Source: VFKI01 sp964647825 (GTDB taxonomy: Bacteria; Pseudomonadota; Gammaproteobacteria; DSM-16500). From it: a stretch of DNA of 16,727 nt. Every line of letters starts with the position of its first letter. The stretch's first letter is position 1. Under the pieces are notes generated by a model. That model was not told the origin of the DNA. It was given only the letters and a program-made list of their open reading frames with translations, and did not search any database. Positions 1 to 8,466 of this stretch are shown piece after piece. The translations under genes and the position numbers were made by a program. The stretch spans positions 1-16,727 of the forward strand of contig CAZYJL010000016.1 of assembly GCA_964647825.1 (NCBI GenBank). The letters run 5' to 3'.

Positions 1-201
1 GAGTGCATACGTCCATGCGCCATTGGCAGCCAGTGTGTAGGTGCCATAACCATTCATGGTTGTAGCGGTGGTGACCGCTTGGAAGGTCGCTGGATTATCG
101 ACATCCGTTGAGATCAAGGTGCCAGTGGCTGTCGGTGTACCAGCGAGAAGACCACCTGCTTCCGTCACACTGCCTGTTGTGTCGCCTGAAACAGTTGCTG
201 C
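1..201 (-). other. VCBS-type repeat at the left edge of the giant protein
   Basis: Continuing the post-gap frame gives AATVSGDTTGSVTEAGG, then GTPTATGTLISTDVDNP, then GYGTYTLAANGAWTYAL to base 1. The order (G..TG.V.E, G.L...DVD, G.Y.....G.W.Y.L) is that of VCBS repeats, which often come in tandem in large adhesins. The domain is cut by the window edge a few residues before its usual end. Confidence 0.8.
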
Positions 202-3200
202 ATCATTTACTGAAGTCACACTGACAGTCGATGTCACCGGACTAGAACTCGACGAGCCATCACTCACAGTAAAACTGACAGTGCGGAATGCTGTCGATGG
301 ATTCTCTGAACTATTCGAATATTGCACGGCACGCAGTGCTGCCTGCCNNNNNNNNNNNNNNNNNNNNNNNNNNNNNNNNNNNNNNNNNNNNNNNNNNNNN
401 NNNNNNNNNNNNNNNNNNNNNNNNNNNNNNNNNNNNNNNNNNNNNNNTCAACACTGGCGTTTGTTCAGTGAAAGCCGTCGTGACATCATTGCCAACGCCA
501 CCGGCATTTAAATCAACCACTGGCACATCATTCACCGCCGTCACATTAATCGTCGATGTCACCGTATTTGAATTTGCTGCGCTGTCATTGACAGTAAAAC
601 TGACTGTACGCGCCGACGTCGATGGATTCTCTGAACTATTCGAATATTGCACGGCACGCAGTGCTGCCTGCCATTGCGCCAAGGTCGCTGTGTTGCCAGC
701 GGATGATAAAGTCATTACACCAGTCGTTGCATTATAACTGCCGGTAATATTTCCCATCGTGCCAGGATTATTAGTAAAACTTAAAACATCCTGACCTGCT
801 TGGAAATTCCCAGAAATCGAAACCGTCGCCGTCGAAAGTGTTGTATTGTCAACATCAGCAACCGTAATCAATGAATTGATTGCGCTTGCCGCGCCATTTT
901 CTGTATAAGCCAGTGTGCTCGTGCCAGAAAGCACTGGCGCATCATTCACCGCTGCCACTGTCAACGTAACAGTCTGTGTGGCGCTCGCCATACCATCACT
1001 GGCAACCACGCTAATCGAACGATTCGAAGTCGTTGGTGTATCACTCGTATTATTATATTGGATGCCGCGCAAAATCGTTTCGTACGTCGCTCTGCTTGCA
1101 GAACCGGTGATCGAGAGTACCCCGGTAGATGCGGTATACGTGACAGTCAAACCACTCGCAGCAGCAGTAGCTGCGCTATTCAATGATAAAGATTCAACAG
1201 CATTCCCATCTGGCCTTGCTCCCAACGTCACGGTTAATGATGAGAGATTCGCTGAATCCACATCCGTTAACGTTGCGACTGGCGCAATCAACACTGGCGT
1301 TTGTTCAGTGAAAGCCGTCGTGACATCATTGCCAACGCCACCAGCATTTAGATCAACGACTGGCGCATCATTCACCGCTGCCACTGTCACTGTGACTGTT
1401 CGACTAATACTCGCTGCGGCACCATCATTGGCTACGACAGTAATCAAACGATTCGATGTCGTTGGTGTATCACTCGTATTGTTATATTGAATGCCCCGCA
1501 AAATCGTTTCATAAGTAGCTCTAGAAGCAGAACCTGTAATAGAAAGCACGCCAGTAGATGCGTTATAACTTACCGTCAAACCACTCGCTGCAGCAGCGGC
1601 AGTAGAATTCAATGATAATGATTCAACCACGTTACCATCTGGACGTGAGGCCAGAGTCACGGTTAATGACGAGAGATTCGCTGAATCCACATCACTCAAG
1701 GTAGCAATCGGTGCAATCAGGACAGGTGTCTGTTCAGTAAAAGCAGCTGTTGCATCATTACCACCCCATTCTGCATTTAAATCTACAACCGGCGCGTCAT
1801 TCACCGCAGTAATTGAAATGGTACCTGTCGCCACATTACTTTTAAGATTTGTGTTATCAAAAACGCTTAAAGCAATATTACGTGTTGTATTTCCACCTGC
1901 TGTGGGATTATCCGAAACAGAATCAAACCGTGCACCTTGAATCATTGACTGATAGATAGAAATTGATTTCGTTCCAGTCAACAAGAGATTTGCGGTACCA
2001 CCACTAACGGTTACACTATAACCCATTGCATTCGTGGAAGTCGTTCCACTCGCACCATTGACTAACTCAATCGTCGTACCATCAATAGTGATTCTGTCAC
2101 CAGCAACATAATTCCCAACATTTAATAACATCTTTGACATGTTGGTACTGTTAGTGTCGGTAATGGTTGTTGTACTGGCAAATGCGACAGAAGTGCCATT
2201 TTCGACATACGCTGTTGGATTGGTGTAATTTGTTAATCCTGCTGTGACAGTGACATTGTCAATATAAACAAACCTACTCCCAGAAAAACTACTCCCCAGA
2301 ATAAAACGTATTATTGTATTAACTGATTCATAACCAGCAAGACTGAACGTTTGTACTCCTGATACATCATCAACATACGTTTGAAGAGGGATATAAGTAG
2401 ACCCGCCATCTGGCGATACTTCGACACGATATGTATTGGAATTAGTAAGGTTTCCGCTGGTTGATAAATCAAACTGCAAAGAAGCGTTCACGTAGCCTGA
2501 AAGGTTAATTTCGCGATAAATATATGGGTTAGAGGAGCCACCCAAACGAATACCATTATTGGTACCACTCGCAGGTGTGTCAGTTATCCGCACATTTCCT
2601 GCCGTAGTACTTTGACTCGCATCAGACTCAATCCAGTTGCCAACCCATGGAATTGTACCCGTCGATGTATTACTGTAACTAGCGGTCGTAAACGTATCGC
2701 CCGCAGTCGCTGTGTTAATAGAAAGTTTTGGCACGCCTGTCACCGCGGCAACGGTTGTTGTGACCGTATCCGAATCACTCGTCGTGCCATCCGATGTCAA
2801 TACCGTCAGTGTGGATGAACCCGTGAAGCCAGTCGTCGGTTTATAAATCAACCCATCCAGTGCAGCATTAATCGCAGCGGGTAATCCGGTAAACGTCATG
2901 GTGGTATCAGTCGTCCCATCCCCAACGCTAAATGTCAGGCCACTGGTGCCTGCTAATGTCAATGTACCGTTCGTCACCGTGAGTGTCACAGTTAGATTGG
3001 TATTGTCTCCATCCGTCACCCTAATTTGATTTGCATTCAATGCACTAAATACTAGATCAGTATTCGTCGCAGTTGCTTGAGCACTTGGGACAGTATTCAC
3101 GGGCGCATCGTAGACAGGTGTCACCGTCACATCGATGACGTCGGTTGCTGTAGAATAAGCTGAGCTACCACCGACTGCACCCGGATCCACTTTGTCGCCT

Positions 3201-5791
3201 TCAATACCACGCGTTTGATCCCATGCGCGAAATGTTAAAGCTGCAGGTGCACTGCCGTTAAAATCCGCAGTTGGTCTGAAATACAAACGTGTACTCGGAT
3301 CATTAGCAAGTAATAAGGCATTACTTGTACTGACACTCCCATCCACTGCATTGATTGCCGTCCATGTCGTACCGCCATCTAATGTATAGTACCAAGTACC
3401 ATTCGTTTCATTCGTCCCTATAACGGCAATCCCTTTGACTGCGCCAGCATCTGTGTCACTCGCCCCACCAACAAATGTTGAAATAGGTGATCCGACGGCA
3501 CCTGATGGAAATGCGGCATCTTCTACAACCGTCATACTTAGCACAGTATCTGACAGTGTAGGTGCATTATTGATAACCAATTCACTGGCTGTCTGATCAG
3601 GTAATTCCAACCCCGTTGTCGCAACCGTTCGCACAGCGCGTACATCGTAAGAATCCGCAGGCAGACTGGTATTAATCTGTAGTGACCACGTGCCATCCGG
3701 ATTAATGGTCAACCCATTGGCTGTTGTATAATCTGTCCCGTTAACAACTACCTTGAATGTATCTGATCCAAGGGTAGGTGCGCCGATTGTGCCGGTTAAT
3801 AATGGCGTATTATCATTTGTGGTTAATTCGTTGACTGTTGGAACAATGGTCGTCGTAGCACTCGTAAATGCAATGGATGAAAATAAGGAGCCATACTGAC
3901 GCGCACCGCCTGTATCCCCTGTTGCTCCCATAGAAATCTGGAAAGATGTGACACCATCAAAGTTTGCTTGTACCCGACCCACATCATTCACAATCAACCC
4001 ATTGTACGCACTGGTCCCGGTAAAACGAATGCGATCCGTATCAATCACGCCTTGGCTGACTGATAAATCTGTTGGGTTGCCGACTGTATACGAATCAAAT
4101 CCACCGTATTCAACAAATTCCTGAAAAGCTCCTGGATTTCCTGCGCCATCAATATCAATCGAATTATTCACGAAATTTAGCAGCGTTAAATTATTGCCAT
4201 TAGGATCTTTAAAATTAATCAAGAAATCGACATGACCACCAGCGGCAGTTGTATTCACCTCTGGTGCAAAAATATCTGCTGCTGTCGTGCCACTTGGTGG
4301 TACGTAACCAGCCGGTGCATCATTATCTATCGTGGCAAGTGTTGCATTTGTCATCCCTGTAATAGTGATATAGGCATCAATCTGTGCACCGGAAATCGTG
4401 GCAACATTGCTGTATTTATAAACTGCACCAACCGCACCATCGACACCTGTCACTAATGTTCTATTTGCACCATTAAAGCTTAGCAACGCACCACCGACAT
4501 TTATTGGCGGCGCGGTTAACAGAAAATCGTAATCCCGCTGTAAACTATCTACCACAGCCTTTGCATCAATCGTGCCGGTTTTTAGTTCTAAAACCCAATT
4601 ACCACCCAAATCAACAGCGCCTGTTTTATCAATGGAAGCTGCCACATCTGCGCCTGTCATTTCATGAATGGTATTGATGAATGTTTCACCTGCACTGCCT
4701 TTACCAATATCACAGCCATACAATAAAATATCGCCATCGGCTTTTAATGACTGGCCAATAAAAGCAAAATCGGTTTGATACTCAGCAAGACGTGATTCAG
4801 AATACGTTTGACCGCATAAAATTAAATTACCCGATGAGCCATGACTAAAAATCGAAATAGAATCTAAATTGCTTTTCGTACTTAAGAAACTGGCAATTTG
4901 ATCAATACCATCACGCGTAGGATCTAAAATAACAACTTGTGTATCTGAATCCATTGTTTTCACAATTGTCATATAATCATCAACAATTGGATCAACAAAC
5001 ACAACATGCGTTGGTGAAGATTGTGCCGTAGATAAATTTTGTGTATCTGCAAAATCAAAAACAGATGATAACGTAGAAGAACCAGACGTTGTATCACTAT
5101 AATTGTACCAAGTTAATTCTTTATCCGCATCCAAATAAGATGCGAAACCTGACATATCTCCTGCAATTTGTGCGCGTAAATTTTCTATATTTTGTATGCT
5201 ATCAGCTGCATTATCTGCATCACGTGAAATAATAGTAATATTATGAAACGTTGTATCTTCTGCATTTAATTTTTCTTTTATTTGTTGCAGCTTCTCTTCC
5301 ACAGAACCACTCACAAAATGGATTTCAGTATTTTCTGATAATCCATCGAGTAAGCGTGCTTGATCTTTCAATGATGCATCGATAAATGCAATTTCTCTTG
5401 ACGATGTTTCTACCTGAAAAGACATAAATTCTTGCATGCTGTCAGCAAGCGATGTGCTACTACCTACTGCTGTTGCATCTGTAATTGCCGTTGCACCTGA
5501 GATATCACTTTTACTTGTGTCTTTTTGTGTATCAGCTGTATTTGCAGCAGAGGGTGACTGCGCAGGAATTGTTGCGGCAGAGTGCGTAATGGTTAAACCA
5601 GAATGATCTGTCGTTGCATTAGGCGCTGAATTTTCTGAAGCAGCATCCGCTACGGCATTTGCATCCGCATTCGCAATTGCATCAGCAGGCACGATACCTA
5701 ACGACGCATCATAAAGCATGCGCGTTTCTAGGGTATGCCGAAATGAAGCATACCGCTGCCTTCGCTTTTTAGGCCCCATCTGATCAATCAT
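1..5791 (-). CDS. Giant DUF4347 / LEPR-XLL multidomain surface adhesin, 3' end outside the window
   Basis: This is a very large repetitive surface or secreted protein, probably exported by the divergent TolC/adaptor operon. Seen, by residue: 8-31 basic segment with LETRMLYDAS, resembling the LEPR-XLL motif of large secreted adhesins; 32-130 Ala/Thr/Ser linker; 131-235 degenerate DUF4347 copy; 261-424 intact DUF4347 with SHG (H317) and YGC (C360); about 430-645 a beta-rich module common in such proteins; 655-740 Ig-like; 745-895 and 896-1015 cadherin-like; 1030-1183 MAM/lectin-like beta-sandwich; 1190-1330 another beta-rich module; from 1333 long alternating repeats. Start: ATG with GAGG six bases upstream; M5 is an alternative. 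A naive reading stops at 311, but the 100-N gap breaks the frame. After the gap the correct frame is open from 345 to 1 and ends in a VCBS repeat. No RTX nonapeptides or secretion signal are visible, so the C-terminus lies off the left edge. The family call is firm; adhesive function is inferred. Confidence 0.9.
202..347 (-). repeat. Adhesin repeat B2, 3' part, after the gap
   Basis: Read on the minus strand from 345, the frame gives QAALRAVQYSNSSENPST, then AFRTVSFTVSDGS and a closing TSVND. This is the second half of a B-type repeat. Bases 293-347 are identical to 618-672 in B1. This frame differs from the one that runs through the Ns. Confidence 0.85.
348..447. other. Assembly gap (100 Ns) inside the adhesin repeats
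   Basis: There are exactly 100 Ns, the usual placeholder for a gap of unknown size. The reading frame is open on both sides but does not match across 100 bases; continuity needs a gap length divisible by three. If the A-then-B order of A2-B1 is repeated once, the missing DNA corresponds to 673-1287, i.e. 615 bp or 205 codons, which satisfies that. Confidence 0.98.
448..526 (-). repeat. Adhesin repeat A3, truncated by the assembly gap
   Basis: Residues 1756-1781 (VPVVDLNAGG to FTEQTPVL) are the first part of a third A repeat, interrupted by Ns at 447. In A2 the sequence continues IAPVATL. Bases 448-502 are identical to 1288-1342. Confidence 0.85.
527..940 (-). repeat. Adhesin repeat B1 (138 aa)
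   Basis: Residues 1618-1755, a second repeat type. It begins APVLSGTSTLAYTENG, contains GNFQAGQDVLSF, GNITGSYNATTGVMTL, WQAALRAVQYSNSSENPST and RTVSFTVND, and ends VND. It shares the general plan of the A repeats (DVD motif, STGV/TTGV strand, QY.N.S...PST near the end) but is clearly a different subtype. Confidence 0.85.
941..1366 (-). repeat. Adhesin repeat A2 (142 aa)
   Basis: Residues 1476-1617, near-identical in protein sequence to A1 over most of its length. The DNA of its start (1288-1342) is identical to the start of A3 next to the assembly gap. Confidence 0.85.
1367..1795 (-). repeat. Adhesin repeat A1 (143 aa)
   Basis: Residues 1333-1475. It begins APVVDLNA, contains FTEQTPVLIAP, TLSDVDSANLSSLTVTL, STGVLSITGSASRATYETIL and GIQYNNTSDTPTTSNR, and ends VND. 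It is the most diverged of the A copies, with EWGGNDATAA where A2 has GGVGNDVTTA. It is a cadherin-like/Ig-like extracellular repeat. Confidence 0.85.
2243..2704 (-). other. MAM/lectin-like beta-sandwich module in the giant protein
   Basis: Residues about 1030-1183 differ from the flanking cadherin-like repeats. They start with DTFTTASYSN, include WVGNWIESDAS, YIYREINLSGY, NASLQFDLS, YRVEVSPDGGSTY and IIRFILG, and end with FVYIDNVTV. This order is typical of MAM or concanavalin-like jelly-roll modules, where a closing VYIDNV strand is common. It may be a ligand-binding module, but the ligand is unknown. Confidence 0.5.
4520..5011 (-). other. Intact DUF4347 domain in the giant protein
   Basis: Residues about 261-424 carry the family's typical order: HVVFVD, ILDPTRDGIDQI, SIFSHGSSG, ADGDILLYGCDIG, TGADVAASIDKTG and LGGNWVLE. 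His317 in SHG and Cys360 in YGC are arranged like the dyad of caspase-fold (clan CD) peptidases. Proteolytic activity is an inference from this pattern and is not established here. DUF4347 is typically found near the N-terminus of very large repetitive secreted proteins, as here. Confidence 0.85.
5087..5401 (-). other. Degenerate DUF4347-like domain (pseudo-copy) in the giant protein
   Basis: Residues about 131-235 align by eye with the intact DUF4347 that follows. REIAFID matches THVVFVD, ITIISR matches ISIFSHG, SGFASYLDADKEL matches the AFIGQSLKADGDIL segment, and TWYNYSD matches LLYGCDI. Spacing between the first and second motifs is nearly the same (about 51 versus 49 residues). The His of SHG is replaced by Arg190 and the Cys of YGC by Tyr231, so a His/Cys dyad would be lost. 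The alignment is manual; no profile search was run. Confidence 0.6.
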
Positions 5792-5862
5792 AACCCGCCT
5801 CTACCTTCTATAGACTTATGAAGACTGATGACAGTACGCTCAAGTTCAGCTTTTACTATTTG

Positions 5863-5868
5863 ATTATA
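5863..5868 (-). promoter_or_regulatory. Candidate -10 element for the giant adhesin gene
   Basis: The minus strand reads TATAAT here, a perfect sigma-70 -10 hexamer, 71 bases upstream of the ATG at 5791. No good -35 lies 16-18 bases upstream; instead there is a run of ten T (plus-strand A run at 5880-5889), which could act as an UP-like or curved element. The rest of the 280-bp divergent region (5792-6071) shows no convincing plus-strand promoter or operator that I could identify. Confidence 0.35.
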
Positions 5869-6071
5869 GCTTGCTAAATAAAAAAAAAAGCGGAGCAAAA
5901 ATTCGCTAACCTATTGTATAGATAATACTTTTATTTTTTCCTGTGGATTCATAGAGATATTTCTTACCATAAAAAAATAGCCGTTCAGCCTATCTCGTTA
6001 ACAGAGTTGACTAACCATCAGAAGAATGTCACGCTTCGACAGATTCTTTAGTAGAGTCATTGGAGTAAAGG

Positions 6072-7706
6072 ATGCGCGGAAAGGGATGGATCTGCTTAAC
6101 ATTGCTCCTCCTCTCAGCATGTAGCATGACACCAAAGCCATTTTCAATTCAGCAACGTTTTGAAGAGGCTAAAAAAGACTTAGCCCAAGGTTATAGCGAC
6201 AAAAAGCAAGCGAAATATAAAAAAATTGATTTTTATCAAGCACTTGCAAGAGGATTAAAATATAATCTGGACTATCGCATAAAACTCGCAAATACCGCAT
6301 TACAAATGGGACAACTGGATCTTGCGGAATTTACTATGTTTCCTTCGCTAAATGCCTCCGGTTCCATCTACTCTCGTAATAATGAACTCTCTAGTTCCAG
6401 TGTGACCAACACTGGCCAAATCTCGGATATTTCAAATTCGACACCCAACACCGTCCGCTCTCTGAGAACAGCTATCAGTTGGAATATACTGGATTTTGGA
6501 CTTAGTTATGTGAAAGCAAAAGAACAAGCCGATAAATTTTTAATTGCACAACAAGAAGCACGTAAGCAATTACAACAACTTGCACAAGATATTCTAACAT
6601 CTTATTGGGAAGCTTACAGTGCACAACAATTGATTACACAGACAAAAGCATTTCAAGCAGAACTAAACAAAGCAAGTCAAAAAGTCGAAATTGCTGTACG
6701 CGATCTTAGTATCCCTCGAGAAAACCTTTTAACTTACCAAGAAGCCATTCTTGATGGCAAAAGACGATTGATTCAATTGCAATATAAATATGACAAAGCA
6801 ATGTATGATTTAAAACGACTTCTTAGTCTACCACCGGATCAAAAACTAATTTTAACAGCTTTACCCCATTCTATGATCCGAACAACTGACCTTAGTCATA
6901 TGAATTTTGAAAAATTAGATGCAGTCACCTTAGTGAGCCGTCCTGAACTATGGGGACAAGGCTATCAAAAACGTATCGCCACACTAGGCGTCAAAACTGC
7001 CATTTTGCAAGCATTGCCCGGTATCACGCTCAATGAAGGCTGGAACTACAATAGCAATAAGTTTTTACTCAATTTAAATTGGTTAGATCAATCCCTCGAT
7101 CTTGCATGGAATCTATTAAATGTTGCGTCATTACCAACAGCCATTCATTCTGCAAAAGACTTAGAGTTATATGAACAGATTAAACAAATGGCATTAACTT
7201 TGGGTATTTTAACAGAAACACGCTACGCTTTTTCACGTTATCAAAGTTTACGCAATGAGTATTACGTCGCAAAAAATCAAACGCAAACAGCCTACGCACT
7301 CTATGAATTAGCTAAAAACCGTGAAGAAGCCTCACTTGCCAGCAGCAGGCAAGTGATTCTTGCAAGAATTCATGCGCTCACAAAAAAAATGGATGAAGAT
7401 TTACTGCTATCTGATTTATCAAAAGCACGAGGGGAGTTATATCTTTCTGCAGGCTTTGATATGCTTCCTTTGGGCATCAGTGATAAACCGCTTCCAATGG
7501 TCATCAAAATGATCAAAAGAAGTTTTGCCCTCCAAAATAAAATGGATTTTAAACACTATGTGGATTACGTCCATCATAAATTATTTCACCAAGAGGCAAT
7601 CCCCAGCCCACAAAAAACCGCTGTGGCGCTCGTTACTTTACCTGTACCATGGCATGCGCCTGCCGGGAACATTACTACTCTTAGCCCTCGTCCCTTTAGC
7701 GCATAG
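6072..7706 (+). CDS. TolC-family outer-membrane lipoprotein (efflux/secretion channel)
   Basis: This is an outer-membrane factor that forms the exit channel of a tripartite exporter. Seen: a lipoprotein signal peptide with lipobox LSAC and acceptor Cys17 followed by Ser (predicting outer-membrane sorting). The usual OMF pattern follows: ID.YQALARGLKYN near residue 52, SWNILDFGLSY near 136, then long Lys/Gln/Ala-rich helices, with the second half repeating the plan (ETRYAFSRYQSL, ALYELAKNREEASLASSRQ). 544 residues is somewhat long for the family; the extra includes a C-terminal tail of about 60 residues after the last OMF helix. Start: GGAG at 6062-6065, six bases before ATG. Its last 53 bases overlap the adaptor gene downstream. 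Being divergent from the giant adhesin and co-oriented with two adaptors suggests that it exports that adhesin (inference). Confidence 0.88.
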   Translation: MRGKGWICLTLLLLSACSMTPKPFSIQQRFEEAKKDLAQGYSDKKQAKYKKIDFYQALARGLKYNLDYRIKLANTALQMGQLDLAEFTMFPSLNASGSIYSRNNELSSSSVTNTGQISDISNSTPNTVRSLRTAISWNILDFGLSYVKAKEQADKFLIAQQEARKQLQQLAQDILTSYWEAYSAQQLITQTKAFQAELNKASQKVEIAVRDLSIPRENLLTYQEAILDGKRRLIQLQYKYDKAMYDLKRLLSLPPDQKLILTALPHSMIRTTDLSHMNFEKLDAVTLVSRPELWGQGYQKRIATLGVKTAILQALPGITLNEGWNYNSNKFLLNLNWLDQSLDLAWNLLNVASLPTAIHSAKDLELYEQIKQMALTLGILTETRYAFSRYQSLRNEYYVAKNQTQTAYALYELAKNREEASLASSRQVILARIHALTKKMDEDLLLSDLSKARGELYLSAGFDMLPLGISDKPLPMVIKMIKRSFALQNKMDFKHYVDYVHHKLFHQEAIPSPQKTAVALVTLPVPWHAPAGNITTLSPRPFSA

Positions 7707-8466
7707 TGAACCAGCCTCCGATTTATTAGCGTCTTTTCCAGCAACATTGGATGGCTTGTCATCATCCTCTCCCATTGCTGCACCACCACTCTATGTAGTC
7801 ATCGAACCCAGTGATGAGGTCACTTTTTCAAGTGAAACAACCGCCAGCATTGCCAATATTAAAGTAAAAGAAGGTAGTCAATTTCAAACAGGTGATCTAC
7901 TACTAGAAATGGACTGTCGCATACAACAAGCAGATTTTGATAAAGCCGTTGCCCAACAAAAATTGGCTGATATCGCCCTAGAAAGCGCAAAAAAATTAAA
8001 ATCCTATGATTCGATTAGTGCGTTCGAATTAGCACAAGCCGTCTCACAAGCAGAAAGCGCACGTGCCGATGCCAGCAAACTACAAGCGATCGTTGAAAAG
8101 TGCCAAATTAAAGCACCCTTTAGTGGATCCGTTGCTAACTTATTTGTCCGCGCAAAAGAAACCGTCAAACCAGGTGATCCCCTGCTGAAAATTGTCAGCA
8201 CAGAAAATTTAGATTTCACTACGCAAGTGCCTTCTAATTGGTTAGCGTGGCTACATATTGGCTCCACATTTAACGTATTAGTGAGTGAAACAAAAAAAAC
8301 TATTCCTGTGCGTGTGATTCGCATCAATCCAGAAATCAACTCCGTGAGCCAAACGGTGCGAATTACTGGAAAAACCATACAACCGGATCCTACCATTTCT
8401 CCAGGCATGAGTGGTCAAGCGACTTTTCCAGATTTACCGACGTCTAATGGAAAATCGACAAAATGA
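7654..8466 (+). CDS. Periplasmic adaptor (HlyD/RND-type membrane fusion protein), first copy
   Basis: This periplasmic adaptor is thought to bridge an inner-membrane component to the TolC-like channel. Seen from the chosen start: a signal peptide MRLPGTLLLLALVPLAHS; split lipoyl half-motifs at about 57-88 (IANIKVKEGSQFQTGDLLLEMD) and 150-181 (CQIKAPFSGSVANL to VKPGDPLLKI); a short coiled-coil hairpin at about 92-149; a beta-barrel at about 183-245; and a closing SPGMSGQATF typical of RND-type adaptors. At 270 residues it is short for the family. The frame is open further upstream (to 7525), but only the ATG at 7654 puts a signal peptide at the N-terminus. It has no clear ribosome binding site and overlaps the TolC gene by 53 bp, so translational coupling is likely. 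Its stop overlaps the next start (ATGA). Confidence 0.85.
   Translation: MRLPGTLLLLALVPLAHSEPASDLLASFPATLDGLSSSSPIAAPPLYVVIEPSDEVTFSSETTASIANIKVKEGSQFQTGDLLLEMDCRIQQADFDKAVAQQKLADIALESAKKLKSYDSISAFELAQAVSQAESARADASKLQAIVEKCQIKAPFSGSVANLFVRAKETVKPGDPLLKIVSTENLDFTTQVPSNWLAWLHIGSTFNVLVSETKKTIPVRVIRINPEINSVSQTVRITGKTIQPDPTISPGMSGQATFPDLPTSNGKSTK

Noticed and set aside
56..737. Plus-strand frames running across the N gap
   Set aside because: They depend on translating Ns and lie opposite the adhesin frame.
915..1490. Plus-strand open frame of 191 codons inside the adhesin
   Set aside because: It is antisense to the A/B repeats; the repetitive, low-bias DNA gives long shadow frames, and the product is repetitive with no domain.
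448..1795. CRISPR-like array because of regular DNA repeats
   Set aside because: Repeat units are about 420 bp, coding and in frame; they are protein repeats and not short direct repeats with spacers.
1..5791. RTX calcium-binding nonapeptides in the adhesin
   Set aside because: No GGxGxDxUx repeats are visible in the part present; if they exist they lie beyond the left edge.
6007..6012. TTGACT as a -35 for the TolC operon
   Set aside because: No acceptable -10 lies 16-18 bases downstream.
8004..8408. Minus-strand frame of 134 codons opposite the first adaptor
   Set aside because: It is a shadow of the adaptor gene, with no ribosome binding site or domain.
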